This document shows positions 51,489 to 63,542 of a stretch of 64,000 nt of DNA, piece after piece. The stretch comes from Parafrankia discariae (GTDB taxonomy: Bacteria > Actinomycetota > Actinomycetes > Frankiales > Frankiaceae). How positions within the stretch are numbered: position 1 is the stretch's first letter; the number at the start of each line of letters is the position of its first letter. The translations under genes were made by a program, and so were the position numbers. The stretch is from NCBI RefSeq assembly GCF_000373365.1, contig NZ_KB891219.1, positions 42,123 through 106,122 of the forward strand, in the 5' to 3' direction. A model generated the notes under the pieces. The model made no database searches, was not told the origin of the DNA, and saw only the letters and a list, made by a program, of their open reading frames with translations.

Positions 51489-52076
51489 ATGGCACGCACC
51501 GCACGCGTCGAGCGCAAGACCAAGGAGTCGCACGTCCTGATCGAGCTCGACCTCGACGGGACGGGCCTGGCGTCGGCTCAGACGGGCGTCCCCTTCTTCG
51601 ACCACATGATGGAGCAGCTCGGCAAGCACGGGGGCTTCGACCTCACCGTGCGGACCGAGGGCGACCTGCACATCGACGCCCACCACACCGTCGAGGACAC
51701 CGCCATCGCCTTCGGCGCGGCGCTGCGCGAGGCCCTCGGGGAGAAGGCGGGCATCCGCCGTTTCGGGGACGCGACCGTGCCGCTCGACGAGGCGCTGGTG
51801 CAGTCGGCGGTCGACCTCTCCGGCCGGCCCTACTGCGTGCACGTCGAGCCGGAGCTGGTCGGCCTGATCGGCAGTTACGACACCACCCTCACCCGGCACG
51901 TCTTCGAGTCGATCACTGCCTCGGCGCGGATCGCGCTGCACGTGCGGGTGCTGTCCGGGCGCAACGCCCACCATGTCGTCGAGGCGCAGTTCAAGTCGGT
52001 GGCCCGGGCCATGCGCGACGCGGTGGCGCTCGACGCGCGGGTCGCCGGCGTGCCGTCCACCAAGGGCGTGCTGTGA
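51489..52076 (+). CDS. hisB: Imidazoleglycerol-phosphate dehydratase
   Basis: A 195-residue monofunctional IGPD. Metal-binding histidine motifs are [18 protein letters not shown] and [14 protein letters not shown], repeated as [18 protein letters not shown]. It lacks the N-terminal phosphatase of enterobacterial HisB. AGGGAA precedes the ATG; its stop overlaps hisH (GTGA). Confidence 0.97.
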   Translation: MARTARVERKTKESHVLIELDLDGTGLASAQTGVPFFDHMMEQLGKHGGFDLTVRTEGDLHIDAHHTVEDTAIAFGAALREALGEKAGIRRFGDATVPLDEALVQSAVDLSGRPYCVHVEPELVGLIGSYDTTLTRHVFESITASARIALHVRVLSGRNAHHVVEAQFKSVARAMRDAVALDARVAGVPSTKGVL

Positions 52077-52687
52077 GCGGCCCGCGCCCGGACGTCGTCG
52101 TCCTCGACTACGGCTCGGGGAACCTGCGTTCGGCCGAGCGGGCGCTCGCCCGGGTCGGCGCCGAGGTGACGGTCACGGCGGATCTCGCCGCCGCCCGGGC
52201 GGCCGACGGGCTCGTCGTCCCCGGGGTCGGCGCGTTCGCGGCGTGCATGGCGGGGGTGGACGCCGTCGGCGGCGGCGCGGTCGTGCGCGAGCGGCTCGCG
52301 GCCGGCCGCCCGGTCCTCGGGATCTGCGTGGGCATGCAGATCCTCTACCAGCTCGGCGACGAGCACGGCGTGCGCACGGAGGGCCTCGGCGTGCTCGAGG
52401 GCAGCGTGCGCCGGCTGTCGGCGCCGGTCCTGCCGCACATGGGCTGGAACGTCGTCACCCCCCCGCCGGAGTCGGTCCTGTTCGAGGGCGTCGATCCGGA
52501 GACACGTTTCTACTTCGTGCACTCCTACGCGGCGGCGGCGCGGGCGGGGGACACCGTCGCCGAGCACGGCGAGGCGTTCGCCGCCGCGGTCGAGCGCGGC
52601 CCGCTCGCGGCCACCCAGTTCCACCCGGAGAAGTCCGGCGACGCCGGCGCGCACGTCCTGCGGAACTGGCTGAGCACCCTGAGCTGA
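52073..52687 (+). CDS. hisH: Imidazole glycerol phosphate synthase, glutamine amidotransferase subunit
   Basis: A 204-residue class I glutaminase. Nucleophile C85 in [12 protein letters not shown]184 and E186 in [21 protein letters not shown] at the start is the HisH signature. It feeds ammonia to HisF. The start GTG overlaps the hisB stop. The next his gene (hisA) is about 3 kb away, beyond an antisense ABC transporter. Confidence 0.96.
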   Translation: MSGPRPDVVVLDYGSGNLRSAERALARVGAEVTVTADLAAARAADGLVVPGVGAFAACMAGVDAVGGGAVVRERLAAGRPVLGICVGMQILYQLGDEHGVRTEGLGVLEGSVRRLSAPVLPHMGWNVVTPPPESVLFEGVDPETRFYFVHSYAAAARAGDTVAEHGEAFAAAVERGPLAATQFHPEKSGDAGAHVLRNWLSTLS

Positions 52688-52733
52688 CCGCGGCCGCCGG
52701 CCCTGCCCTCGGCTCCGAGTGATCAGAGAGTGG

Positions 52734-53720
52734 TCAGAGCGCGCCGGGGGTGAGGCGGTCGGTGGTGTAGAGGCGGGCGATGACGTCCTCGATCGCCGGC
52801 TCGCCGACCGAGAGGTCGACCAGCGGGTAGCGGGCCGCGATCTCGCTGACCAGCGGCGCGGCGCTGTCGCCCGCGGGGAACTCCAGCCACTGCCGGGCGC
52901 CGTCCACCCGGACGACGCGTGCTCCCGCGACGGTCATCGCCGGGCGCGGCTCGGCGAGGTCGACCCGCAGCGTCCGCAGGCCGCCGAGGCGTTCGCGCAA
53001 CGCCTCCAGATCGCCGTCGAAGCCGAGCCGGCCGTGGTCGATGACCATCACCCGCCGGCACAGCTGCTCGACGTCGGTCATGTCGTGGGTGGTCAGCACG
53101 ATCGTCGTCCCCGCCTCGCGGTTGGTGCGGGCGAGGAACGAGCGGACCGCCGTCTTCGAGACGACGTCCAGGCCGATCGTCGGTTCGTCCAGATAGACGA
53201 TCTTTGGGTCGGGCAGGAACGTGGCCGTGATGTCGCCGCGCATCCGCTGGCCGAGCGAGAGCTGGCGCACCGGGGTCTCCAGGAACGGTGCCAGTGCCAG
53301 CACGTCGACGAAGTGCTCAAGGTTGTCCCGGTACCGCGGTGTCGGGATCCGGTAGATGCGGCGGACCAGTTCGAAGCTGTCGCGCAGCGGGAGATCCCAC
53401 CACAGCCGCGAGCGCTGGCCGAAGACGACCCCGATGCGCCGGCTGAGCCGCAGGCGCTGCCGTGACGGGTCCAGCCCGGCCACCCGCAGCCGTCCGCCGG
53501 ACGGGGTGAGGATGCCGACCAGCATCTTGATCGTGGTGCTCTTGCCCGCGCCGTTCGGGCCCAGGTAGCCGACGATCTCGCCGGCCCGGACCGTGAACGA
53601 CAGGTCCACCACGGCGGGCACGTCCACCCGTTCCCGGCGCATCCAGCCGGCCCGCCGCCGCACGACGAACGTCTTGCTGACTCCTTCGACGTCGATGACG
53701 CCGCCGGCGGTGTCGGCCAT
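52734..53720 (-). CDS. ABC-2 type exporter ATPase
   Basis: A 328-residue ATPase with Walker A GPNGAGKST, Q-loop region VFGQRSRLWWDLP, Walker B IVYLDEPTIGLD and switch LTTHDMTDVE. The signature is LSLGQRMRGDI, a variant usual in this group. A C-terminal about 80-residue accessory domain follows. The VFGQRSRLWWDLP motif is typical of ATPases paired with DUF990-type permeases. It lies antisense within the his cluster, 13 bp gap-free with its permease genes. Substrate unknown. Confidence 0.93.
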   Translation of the reverse strand: MADTAGGVIDVEGVSKTFVVRRRAGWMRRERVDVPAVVDLSFTVRAGEIVGYLGPNGAGKSTTIKMLVGILTPSGGRLRVAGLDPSRQRLRLSRRIGVVFGQRSRLWWDLPLRDSFELVRRIYRIPTPRYRDNLEHFVDVLALAPFLETPVRQLSLGQRMRGDITATFLPDPKIVYLDEPTIGLDVVSKTAVRSFLARTNREAGTTIVLTTHDMTDVEQLCRRVMVIDHGRLGFDGDLEALRERLGGLRTLRVDLAEPRPAMTVAGARVVRVDGARQWLEFPAGDSAAPLVSEIAARYPLVDLSVGEPAIEDVIARLYTTDRLTPGAL

Positions 53721-53725
53721 GGCGC

Positions 53726-54640
53726 TCAGCTCCCCGTGCCGCGGTAGTGCCGCAGGCCGAGCCGCCAGACGGTCGCGGCGAGGACCGCGGTGACCAGGGC
53801 CACGGCGGGAGAGAGGAACCGGGTGAACCCCGGCAGGCCGAAAGGGTCGGCCCGGTCGAGCACGAACAGGGCCGGCTGCCAGTTCACGAAGGCGATCGGC
53901 AGCACCACGGTCATCAGCAGCGCCGTCCGACGGCCGTAGACGGTCAGGGGGTACTGGGTCGCGAGCTCCGCGCCCTGCCGGACGGCGCTCACGGCGGTCG
54001 ACGCGTCCGGGGCGACGAACAGCACCGCCGCGGTGCCGAGGGCGAGGCTCACACTGATCACGACCCCGCTGGCGATCATCGCCGGGACGGTGGCGATCCG
54101 GCCGGGGGTCCACGGGACGTCCAGCGCGGCCAGGCTGATCACGAGGACGGCGGTGGGCTGCGCCACCCGGCCGAGCCGCTGCGGGGAGAAGTCCGCCGTC
54201 GCGGCCTGCACGAGGACGCTGACCGGGCGGGTGAGCATCGGGTCCAGATCGCCGTCCTTGACGGTCCAGCCCAGCCGGTCCAGCGGGCCGACCGCGGCCT
54301 CGGCGACGGCGAACGCCAGGGCGGACGTCCCGTAGAGGAAGGCGACCTCGGTGAGAGAGAAGCCGTCCAGGTCGGGCAGGTGGGCGAACACGATGCCGAT
54401 CGCGGCCAGGTCCAGCGCCGTCGCGGCCATCTCGACGAGGGTGTAGAGGACGAGCGAGAGCCGGTACTGCGCCGCGGAACGGAAGGCGGCGCCGACCAGC
54501 AGCAGGTAGTGGCCCACCTCCGCGCGCAGCAGCCCGAGCCGGCCGCCCGCGCCGCTGTCGGCGGCCGTCGCGTGGGCACCGGCCATCGGCGGGGCGGCGG
54601 CGGTGGTAGTGGCGGTGGCCGCGGCCTCGTCGGTGGTCAC
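53726..54640 (-). CDS. ABC-2 type exporter permease
   Basis: A 304-residue membrane protein with about six helices. After an Ala/Thr-rich 35-residue N-terminus comes LLRAEVGHYLLLVGAAFRSAAQYRLSL, and a conserved DGDLDPMLTRPVSVLVQ motif of DUF990-type permeases. The start is GTG 54640, 2 bp after the stop of the other permease, and it ends 5 bp before the ATPase start. Confidence 0.9.
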   Translation of the reverse strand: MTTDEAAATATTTAAAPPMAGAHATAADSGAGGRLGLLRAEVGHYLLLVGAAFRSAAQYRLSLVLYTLVEMAATALDLAAIGIVFAHLPDLDGFSLTEVAFLYGTSALAFAVAEAAVGPLDRLGWTVKDGDLDPMLTRPVSVLVQAATADFSPQRLGRVAQPTAVLVISLAALDVPWTPGRIATVPAMIASGVVISVSLALGTAAVLFVAPDASTAVSAVRQGAELATQYPLTVYGRRTALLMTVVLPIAFVNWQPALFVLDRADPFGLPGFTRFLSPAVALVTAVLAATVWRLGLRHYRGTGS

Positions 54641-54642
54641 GG

Positions 54643-55527
54643 TCAACCTCCCTGGACGACCAGCCGGCGCAGCGCCGCGGTCGTCAGCACATGGCCGGCC
54701 AGGCTCAGCAGCAGCGCCCAGGTCGCCTGGTAGGCGAGGATCCGCTCCGGGCCGCCGGCCGTGCTGCCCAGGTAGGCCGTGCCGCCGGCCGTCGACCCGA
54801 GGTAGAGGTCCATCGGCGCCTGGACGACGGCCCCGAACGGCAGCAGCCCGGCGATCGTCCCGAGCGCGCCGGGGAACAGACCGAGCGGCAGCACGGCGCC
54901 CGAGAAGAACATCATCACGAGCGCGGCCACGGCCTGCACCCCCCGGTCGTCGGTCAGCCAGAACGCGCTGAGCGCGACCAGGTACCGCAGGCCGAAGCTG
55001 ACCAGCAGGGCCAGCACGAGGCTCGCGGCGAACAGCGCGCCGGTGCCGACGGACCCCGGCAGCCGCAGGTCGAACAGGAACGCTCCGACCACACCCGCGG
55101 GCACCGCGCGGGTCGCCAGGTACACCCCGGCCCGCCCGACCTCCAGGCCGAGCCACCACCGCTGGAAGCCCACCGGCCGGACGAGGTCGGTCTCGACGGT
55201 GCCCCGGCGCACCCGCCAGGGCAGGTCGATCATGCCGCCGAACACGGCGAAGGTGCTGACGAGCGCCTGTCCGACCACGGCGAAGGTGACCGCCGAGGTG
55301 ATGTCGTAGCCGGCCAGCCCGGGGCGCTGCTCCCACACCGCCAGCGCCAGATGGCCCCGCAGCACGGTCAGCACGATGTTGGAGATGACCGAGGCCACGA
55401 CCGCCGCCCGGTAGGTGACATACCGGCGCGCGCCGGCGGACGTGATCAATCCCCACATCCGCGCGCTGGCCAGGGCACGCGCACTGGCTCCGGGCGCCGG
55501 CGCCCGGCCTGCCACGTCGAAGGTCAT
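54643..55527 (-). CDS. ABC-2 type exporter permease (DUF990-like)
   Basis: A 294-residue membrane protein with about six helices. RRGTVETDLVRPVGFQRWWLGLE is the counterpart of the DGDLD...RPV motif in the partner permease. A short repeat (YLGSTAGG twice) lies near residue 240-255. The start is taken at ATG 55527; GTG 55578 is possible. First gene of a three-gene minus-strand exporter operon divergent from hisA. Confidence 0.88.
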   Translation of the reverse strand: MTFDVAGRAPAPGASARALASARMWGLITSAGARRYVTYRAAVVASVISNIVLTVLRGHLALAVWEQRPGLAGYDITSAVTFAVVGQALVSTFAVFGGMIDLPWRVRRGTVETDLVRPVGFQRWWLGLEVGRAGVYLATRAVPAGVVGAFLFDLRLPGSVGTGALFAASLVLALLVSFGLRYLVALSAFWLTDDRGVQAVAALVMMFFSGAVLPLGLFPGALGTIAGLLPFGAVVQAPMDLYLGSTAGGTAYLGSTAGGPERILAYQATWALLLSLAGHVLTTAALRRLVVQGG

Positions 55528-55636
55528 CGCCGACCACGCTAGAGCGATCCGTGGCCGGAGGATCCACGGTTGTGTCAACTCGTGTGGTCCGATGGCGCGT
55601 CTCCTCGCGGGCCGGGGCGACCCGTAGGGTGGAGCG

Positions 55637-56389
55637 GTGACGTTGACGCTGCTCCCCGCGGTGGACGTGGCCGACGGCCTGGCCGTCCGCCTGGTCCAGG
55701 GCGAGGCCGGAACCGAGACCTCCTACGGCGACCCGCGCGAGGCGGCGCTGGCCTGGCAGCGCGACGGCGCCGAGTGGATCCATCTGGTCGACCTCGACGC
55801 GGCCTTCGGCCGCGGGTCCAACCGGGACCTGATCGCCGAGGTCGTCCGTTCCGTCGACGTGGCCGTCGAGCTCTCCGGCGGCATCCGCGACGACGCCTCC
55901 CTCGACGCCGCGCTGGCCACCGGCGCGGCCCGGGTCAACATCGGCACGGCCGCCCTCGAGGACCCGGAGTGGGTGCGCAAGGCGATCGACCGGGTCGGTG
56001 ACCGGATCGCCGTGGGCCTCGACGTCCGCGGCACCACCCTCGCCGCCCGCGGCTGGACCCGCGAGGGCGGCGAGCTCTACGAGGTGCTCGCCCGGCTCGA
56101 CGCCGACGGCTGCGCCCGGTACGTGCTCACCGACGTCCGCCGGGACGGCACCCTCACCGGCCCGAACGTCGACCTGCTGCGGGCCGTGACGGCCGCGACC
56201 ACCCGGCCGGTGATCGCCAGCGGCGGTGTCTCCTCCCTGGCGGACCTGCGCGTGATCGCGAGCGTGCCCGGTGTCGAGGGCGCCATCGTCGGCAAGGCGC
56301 TCTACGCCGGCGCGTTCACCCTGCCCGAGGCGCTCGCGGTCGCGGCGGAGGGGTCCGTGGCGGAGGGGCCCGCGGCGGGCGCGCCGTGA
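55637..56389 (+). CDS. hisA: Phosphoribosyl isomerase A (HisA, probably bifunctional PriA)
   Basis: A 250-residue TIM barrel. Catalytic D10 in [19 protein letters not shown] and the second acid in [15 protein letters not shown]. The phosphate site is [10 protein letters not shown]. In many actinobacteria HisA (PriA) also does the TrpF reaction; [15 protein letters not shown] matches PriA. The N-terminus [11 protein letters not shown] starts at GTG 55637. Its stop overlaps hisF by GTGA. Confidence 0.95.
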   Translation: MTLTLLPAVDVADGLAVRLVQGEAGTETSYGDPREAALAWQRDGAEWIHLVDLDAAFGRGSNRDLIAEVVRSVDVAVELSGGIRDDASLDAALATGAARVNIGTAALEDPEWVRKAIDRVGDRIAVGLDVRGTTLAARGWTREGGELYEVLARLDADGCARYVLTDVRRDGTLTGPNVDLLRAVTAATTRPVIASGGVSSLADLRVIASVPGVEGAIVGKALYAGAFTLPEALAVAAEGSVAEGPAAGAP

Positions 56390-57150
56390 CCGTCGCCGTC
56401 CGGGTGATCCCCTGCCTCGACGTCGACGGCGGGCGGGTCGTCAAGGGCGTGAACTTCACCGACCTGCGGGACGCCGGCGACCCCGTCGAGATGGCCCGGC
56501 TCTACGACGCCGAGGGCGCGGACGAGCTGACCTTCCTCGACATCACCGCGTCCAGCGGTAACCGGGAGACCACGTACGACATCGTCCGGCGCACCGCCGA
56601 GCAGGTCTTCATCCCGCTCACCGTCGGCGGCGGGGTGCGCTCGGTCGACGACGTCGACCGGCTGCTGCGCGCCGGCGCCGACAAGGTGGGGATCAACACC
56701 GCCGCCGTCGCCCGCCCGGAGCTGGTCCGCGAGTGCGCGCTGCGGTTCGGCAGCCAGTGCATCGTGCTCTCGGTGGACGCCCGCCGCTCCCGCGAGCCGG
56801 GCGGCCCCACCTTCGAGGTGACCACCCACGGTGGGCGCCAGGGCACCGGCATCGACGCGGTCGCGTGGGCCGCGCGGGCCGTCGAGCTGGGCGCCGGCGA
56901 GATCCTGCTGAACTCGATGGACGCCGACGGCACCCAGGACGGCTACGACCTGGAGATGATCACTTCGGTCCGCGCGGCGGTGGACGTCCCGGTGATCGCG
57001 AGCGGTGGCGCCGGCAGCCTCGACCACTTCGCCCCCGCCGTCGGCGCCGGGGCGGACGCCGTGCTGGCCGCCAGCGTCTTCCACTTCGGCCGGCTGCGGA
57101 TCTCCGAAGTGAAGAAGGTGCTGCGCGACGCCGCCATCGCGGTGCGCTGA
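56386..57150 (+). CDS. hisF: Imidazole glycerol phosphate synthase, cyclase subunit
   Basis: A 254-residue TIM barrel. Catalytic D11 in [19 protein letters not shown] and D130 in [36 protein letters not shown] and [11 protein letters not shown] are the phosphate-binding sites. Works with HisH encoded 4 kb upstream. GTG start overlaps the hisA stop. Confidence 0.97.
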   Translation: MTVAVRVIPCLDVDGGRVVKGVNFTDLRDAGDPVEMARLYDAEGADELTFLDITASSGNRETTYDIVRRTAEQVFIPLTVGGGVRSVDDVDRLLRAGADKVGINTAAVARPELVRECALRFGSQCIVLSVDARRSREPGGPTFEVTTHGGRQGTGIDAVAWAARAVELGAGEILLNSMDADGTQDGYDLEMITSVRAAVDVPVIASGGAGSLDHFAPAVGAGADAVLAASVFHFGRLRISEVKKVLRDAAIAVR

Positions 57151-57471
57151 CGGCCTGCCTTCGAACGCCTCCCTCGCCTCTCCCGCCTTCCTTCGAACGC
57201 CGGCCTAACACCGGTTGTCCATCAGCGGTCGGGTCGGCTGTTGCCGGGTCGCCGGGCTTCCCATGGATCAGGATGGCGGGCGCCCCACGGCCGTCCGGAT
57301 GGTGATCGTCCCTGCGCCGATTCGCTGAGCAGGGGTTTTGCCGGGACTGTTACCGCCGGGTTGCGCGTTGGCGACCTATGGCGACGTCGTCCGGGGGGCG
57401 GCGCGCGGCGTCCGGTGATGCCGTGTACCGCGGTTCCGCGGCGACCCGTAACCGCGAAACGGAGGAGTTCA
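57151..57471. promoter_or_regulatory. Gap between hisF and the ABC exporter pair
   Basis: These 321 bp hold no gene I can support. The ribosome site GGAGGAG at 57461-57467 belongs to the exporter gene. The length makes a separate exporter promoter likely. Confidence 0.4.
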
Positions 57472-59595
57472 GTGCCCGGTGACCCCGCGTCCGGCGAGGC
57501 GACCCGCAGGGTGGCGGCGACCGGCGGTGCCGGGGCGGCCCGGCTCGCCGCGGCCGGCTCACCCACGGTGATCAGACGTGGGCTGGGTGTCCTCGTGATC
57601 GCGGTCCGGGAGGAGCCGAAGGTCTTCCTGGTCGCGCTGGCCGGCAGCTCCCTCTACGCGCTGGCGACGGTCGCGAGCTCGCTGGCCCTCGGCGAGATCA
57701 CCGAGCGCGTCCTCGTCCCGAGCATCGACGACGGCGCGGCCGACTGGAGCGCCGTCGTCGCGGCGGCGCTGATCATGGTCGGCATCGGGTTCGGCCGGGC
57801 GGTCGGGATGTTCTTCCGCCGCCTGGTCTCCGGCATGATGCAGTACCGGCTGCAGGCCACCTACCGGCGCCGGGTCACCCGCCAGTACCTGCGGCTGCCG
57901 CTCGCCTGGCACCAGCGGCACTCGACCGGTTCACTGCTGTCCAACGCGAACGCGGACGTCGAGGCCACCTGGGCGCCGATCGCGCCACTGCCGTTCGCCG
58001 CCGGCGTGCTGGTCATGCTGGCCGCCGCGCTGGCCCTGCTGATCGCGACCGACCCGCTGCTGGCCCTGGTGGGCTGCGTCGTGTTCCCCGCGTTCGGTGT
58101 CGTCAACGTGGTCTACGGCCGGTGGGTGTCGCCGCTCTACGGCCGCGCCCAGCGCCTGCGCGCCGAGGTCAGCGGGGTCGCCCACGAGTCCTTCGACGGC
58201 GCGCTCGTCGTGAAGACCCTGGGCCGGGAGGCCGACGAGACGGCCCGCTTCGCGGTCAAGGCCGGCGAGCTGCGTGACGCGATGGTCCGCGCGGGCCAGG
58301 TCCGGGGCATGTTCGACCCGGTCATGGAGGCGCTGCCCAACCTCGGCGTGCTGGCCGTGATCGTCGTCGGCGCGGTCCGCATCGACAGCGGCTCGCTCAC
58401 CGTCGGCGAGCTGGTCCGGGTCGCCTACCTGTTCACCGTGCTGGCCTTCCCGATCCGGGCGATCGGCTGGGTGTTCGGCGAGCTGCCCAGGTCCGTCGTC
58501 GGGCACGAGCGGGTGGACGCCGTGCTCACGGCCCGCGGTGGCCTCGGCTACGGCTCCGCCGTCCTCACCGGTTCCGGCCCGGCGGCGCTGTGCGTCGCCG
58601 GCGTCGGCTACGGCTACGGCTACCCGGTGCAGTCCGCCGGCGACCACGATGACGTCACGGACACCGCCACGAACGCCTTTACGAACACCGCTACGGACGA
58701 CACCTCCACGGACATCCCCGCCGCAAGGTCGCCGGCCGCCGAGGCGGTGTGGCCGGCGCTGCGCGAGGTCACCTTCGACGTGGCCCCCGGCCGGGTGGTC
58801 GCGCTGACGGGGCGCACCGGCGCCGGGAAGTCGAGCCTGGTGAACCTCCTCGCCCGCCTGGTCGACCCCCAGACGGGCGCCGTCCGGATCGACGGTGTGG
58901 ACCTGCGGGACCTGGCCCTGGGGGAGGTGACCCGCACGATCGCGCTCGTCCCGCAGCAGACGTTCCTGTTCGACGACACCGTGCGGGTCAACGTCGCCCT
59001 CGGTCTGGACGTCGACGACGAGGTCGTGTGGGAGGCCCTGCGCCGGGCCCAGGCGGAGCGCTTCGTGCGCGCCCTGCCGGCCGGCCTCGACACCAGGGTG
59101 GGTGAGCGGGGGACCACGCTCTCCGGCGGGCAGCGCCAGCGGATCGGCCTCGCCCGCGCCCTCGTGCGCGACCCGAGGCTGCTGATCCTCGACGACGCGA
59201 CGTCCAGCGTCGACCCGCGGATCGAGGCGTCCATCCTCGCCGGGCTGCGGGAGCGGGCGGGCGCGTCCACGGTGGTGATCGTCGCCCACCGGCGGTCCAC
59301 CGTGGAGCTCGCCGACGAGGTCGTGCACATCGAGGACGGCCGCGTCACCGCGCAGGGCACCCACCGGGAGCTGCTGGCCAGCTCGCCCGGCTACGCGGAG
59401 CTGCTGACGGCCTACGACGAGAACGCCGAGGCCGCCGAGGACAACGGGCCTGCCGGGCAGGACGAGGACACGGACACCGGGACCGGCTACGGGCCGGGCC
59501 GGGGAGCACGGGGCAGGCCCGCGGATCACCAGGTGCCCGCGGACACGGCCCCGGTCGGAGTACTGACGGTTCCGGACCAGGAGGGCGCGCGATGA
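57472..59595 (+). CDS. ABC exporter half-transporter, degenerate ATPase partner
   Basis: A 707-residue TMD-NBD protein. Six helices at about 40-340; an acidic, Thr-rich, low-complexity insert between TMD and NBD (about 385-440); then Walker A GRTGAGKSS, signature LSGGQRQRIGLARA and Walker B LLILDDATSSVD. The catalytic glutamate is aspartate here (D575). Switch His in VIVAHRRSTVE. The C-terminal 60 residues are a disordered tail. ATGA overlap links it to the next gene; the two likely form a heterodimer. Start GTG 57472 has GGAGGAG upstream. Confidence 0.92.
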   Translation: MPGDPASGEATRRVAATGGAGAARLAAAGSPTVIRRGLGVLVIAVREEPKVFLVALAGSSLYALATVASSLALGEITERVLVPSIDDGAADWSAVVAAALIMVGIGFGRAVGMFFRRLVSGMMQYRLQATYRRRVTRQYLRLPLAWHQRHSTGSLLSNANADVEATWAPIAPLPFAAGVLVMLAAALALLIATDPLLALVGCVVFPAFGVVNVVYGRWVSPLYGRAQRLRAEVSGVAHESFDGALVVKTLGREADETARFAVKAGELRDAMVRAGQVRGMFDPVMEALPNLGVLAVIVVGAVRIDSGSLTVGELVRVAYLFTVLAFPIRAIGWVFGELPRSVVGHERVDAVLTARGGLGYGSAVLTGSGPAALCVAGVGYGYGYPVQSAGDHDDVTDTATNAFTNTATDDTSTDIPAARSPAAEAVWPALREVTFDVAPGRVVALTGRTGAGKSSLVNLLARLVDPQTGAVRIDGVDLRDLALGEVTRTIALVPQQTFLFDDTVRVNVALGLDVDDEVVWEALRRAQAERFVRALPAGLDTRVGERGTTLSGGQRQRIGLARALVRDPRLLILDDATSSVDPRIEASILAGLRERAGASTVVIVAHRRSTVELADEVVHIEDGRVTAQGTHRELLASSPGYAELLTAYDENAEAAEDNGPAGQDEDTDTGTGYGPGRGARGRPADHQVPADTAPVGVLTVPDQEGAR

Positions 59596-61358
59596 GCTCC
59601 GACGGCCTGTGGGCGACCGGGGGGCGGCTGCGTCGGCTCGTACCGGAGCTGACCGCCGGGATCGCCGGAACCCTGGCCCTCGCCGTGACCGCCACCGTCG
59701 GGAAGGTGGTGATCCCCGTCGTGGTCCAGCAGACGCTCGACCGCGGTGTCTGGGAGGGCGGCGCGGACCTCGGCCTCGTCGGGGTCTCGGTGGGGCTCGC
59801 CGCGGTCGCCATCCTGATCACCGCGGTCGCGGCGTTCCGGATGAACGTGCGGCTCTACCGCGTCTCCGAGAGCGCGCTGGCCACCCTGCGGGTCCGGGCC
59901 TTCCGTCATGTGCACGACCTGTCGATGCTCAGCCAGTCCGAGCAGCGGCGCGGCTCGCTGACTTCCCGGGTCACCAGCGACATCGACACGATGTCGCAGT
60001 TCCTCCAGTTCGGCGGCGTCATGCTGATCGTCGCCACCGGGCAGATGCTGATCGCCACGGTTCTGATGTTCGTCTACTCCTGGCAGCTGGCCCTGCTGGT
60101 GTACGCGTTCTTCGTGCCGCTGGTCATCGCCACCCGACGCTTCCAGAAGCGGCTGGCGGTGCGGTACGGGAGGGTGCGGGAGCGGGTCGGTGACATGCTC
60201 GGCGCGATCTCGGAGTCGGTGGTCGGCGCCCAGGTCGTGCGGGCCTACGGCGCGCAGGACCGCACCTCCCGGCGCATCGACGGCACGGTGGAGAACTACC
60301 GTTCCGCGCAGACCCACGCGCAGACCCTGGTGGCGGGGGTGTTCGCGGGAGTCGAGACGGTCGCCGCGCTGACCACCGCGGGGGTGGTGATCGTCGGGGT
60401 GGCGATCGGCGTCGACGGGTCGCTGACCACTGGGCAGCTGGTGGCCTTCCTGTTCCTCCTCACGCTGTTCGTGATGCCCATCCAGTCGCTGACCGAGGTC
60501 CTCAACGACGGCGCGAACGCCTTCGCCGGGCTGCGGCGGGTCCTCGACGTCCTCGACACCCCGTCGGACGTCCGCGACCCGGCCGAGGACACCGGTGGTG
60601 TGCGGCTGCCCGACGGGCCGTTGGGCGTGCGGTTCGACCACGTCGGATTCGCCTACCCCGGCGGCCCGCCGGTGCTCCACGACGTGACACTCGACCTCGC
60701 GCCGCACCGGCGGGTGGCCGTCGTCGGCGAGACCGGCTCCGGCAAGACGACGATGGCCAAACTGCTCACCCGGCTCATGGACCCCACCGACGGGACGGTG
60801 CTGATCGGCGGGGTCCCGCTGAACGAGGTGCGGTTCGACTCGCTGCGTGGCCGGGTGGTTATGGTGCCGCAGGACGGGTTCCTGTTCGACCTCACCGTCG
60901 CCGGTAATGTCCGGTACGGGCGCCCGGACGCCTCCGACGCCGAGATCGTGAACGCCTTCGGGCAGCTCGGCCTCGGTGACTGGCTCGCCGGCCTGCCCGC
61001 CGGCATCGCGACCCCGGTGGGGGAACGCGGCGAACTGCTCTCGGCCGGCGAACGCCAGCTGGTCGCGCTGGCCCGTGCCCAGCTCGCCGACCCCGACCTG
61101 CTCGTCCTCGACGAGGCGACCTCCGCCGTCGACCCGGCGACCGAGATGCGGATCGCCGCGGCTTTGCTCGAACTCACCAGGGGGCGCACCTCCGTCACCA
61201 TCGCGCACCGGCTCTCCACCGCGGAGGCCGCCGACGACGTCGTCGTGGTCGACGCCGGCCGGGTCGTCCAGCGTGGGACGCACGCGGAGCTGGTCGCCGT
61301 GCCCGGGGTCTACCGGCGGCTGCACGAGTCCTGGGCAGCCGGCGTCCTGTCGCACTGA
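59592..61358 (+). CDS. ABC exporter half-transporter, catalytic partner
   Basis: A 588-residue TMD-NBD protein with six helices (about 20-320). Walker [10 protein letters not shown]; signature [14 protein letters not shown], so LSGGQ is altered to LSAGE; Walker [13 protein letters not shown] with the catalytic Glu intact; switch [11 protein letters not shown]. It starts inside the upstream gene (ATGA). In heterodimeric exporters one ATP site is degenerate and is made from a non-Glu Walker B plus an altered signature; these two genes show exactly that combination. Confidence 0.93.
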   Translation: MSSDGLWATGGRLRRLVPELTAGIAGTLALAVTATVGKVVIPVVVQQTLDRGVWEGGADLGLVGVSVGLAAVAILITAVAAFRMNVRLYRVSESALATLRVRAFRHVHDLSMLSQSEQRRGSLTSRVTSDIDTMSQFLQFGGVMLIVATGQMLIATVLMFVYSWQLALLVYAFFVPLVIATRRFQKRLAVRYGRVRERVGDMLGAISESVVGAQVVRAYGAQDRTSRRIDGTVENYRSAQTHAQTLVAGVFAGVETVAALTTAGVVIVGVAIGVDGSLTTGQLVAFLFLLTLFVMPIQSLTEVLNDGANAFAGLRRVLDVLDTPSDVRDPAEDTGGVRLPDGPLGVRFDHVGFAYPGGPPVLHDVTLDLAPHRRVAVVGETGSGKTTMAKLLTRLMDPTDGTVLIGGVPLNEVRFDSLRGRVVMVPQDGFLFDLTVAGNVRYGRPDASDAEIVNAFGQLGLGDWLAGLPAGIATPVGERGELLSAGERQLVALARAQLADPDLLVLDEATSAVDPATEMRIAAALLELTRGRTSVTIAHRLSTAEAADDVVVVDAGRVVQRGTHAELVAVPGVYRRLHESWAAGVLSH

Positions 61359-61485
61359 CCGCGCCGCTCGGGCCGACTGCGCCGCCGGCGCCGCGGCCCG
61401 GTGGGGGGACCCCGGTCGGGCGGGTCCCGGCCCGACCGTCGTGGTGACCTGTAGGCCGTCCGGCCGTGGCGGGCAGAATGGGCGG

Positions 61486-61973
61486 GTGACCGCGCGTGCC
61501 TCCGATCTCGATCCCGCCATCGCCCGTCAGCTCAAGCGGGACGGCTCCGGTCTGTTCCCGGCCGTCGCCCAGCAGTACGACTCCGGCGAGGTCCTCATGG
61601 TCGGGTGGATGGACGACGAGGCGTTGCACCGGACCCTCACCACCGGCCGAGCCACCTACTGGAGTCGCAGCCGGGCCGAGTACTGGGTCAAGGGCGACAC
61701 CAGCGGACACGTGCAGTGGGTGCGGTCGGTCGCGCTCGACTGCGACGGCGACACCGTGCTGGTCCGGGTGGACCAGGTGGGCCCGGCCTGCCACACCGGC
61801 ACACACACCTGCTTCACCGGTCGCGAGCTTTCTGCCGGTGGTGCCCGGCCCCTGCCGCCCCCGGCAGCGACCTTCGGGTCGGCGCCCGCGCCGACCTCCG
61901 CGCCCGCGCCGGCGCCAACCTCCACGCCCATGTCCATGCCGGCAGCGGCGCCGACGACGACGGGAGCACCGTG

Positions 61974-61974
<1 letters not shown>
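61486..61974 (+). CDS. hisI: Phosphoribosyl-AMP cyclohydrolase
   Basis: A 162-residue HisI without a HisE domain. [35 protein letters not shown] and the metal site [26 protein letters not shown] are complete. The last 45 residues are a Pro/Ala/Thr tail (APAPTS repeated) not found in most homologues. GTG 61486 is the start; the stop overlaps trpE. Second histidine gene group after the ABC exporter insertion. Confidence 0.96.

Positions 61975-63538
<1,564 letters not shown>

Positions 63539-63542
<4 letters not shown>

Noticed and set aside
61359..61485. Attenuator or leader peptide ahead of hisI-trpE
   Set aside because: No short Trp- or His-rich peptide or clear terminator/antiterminator pair is visible in the 127-bp gap.
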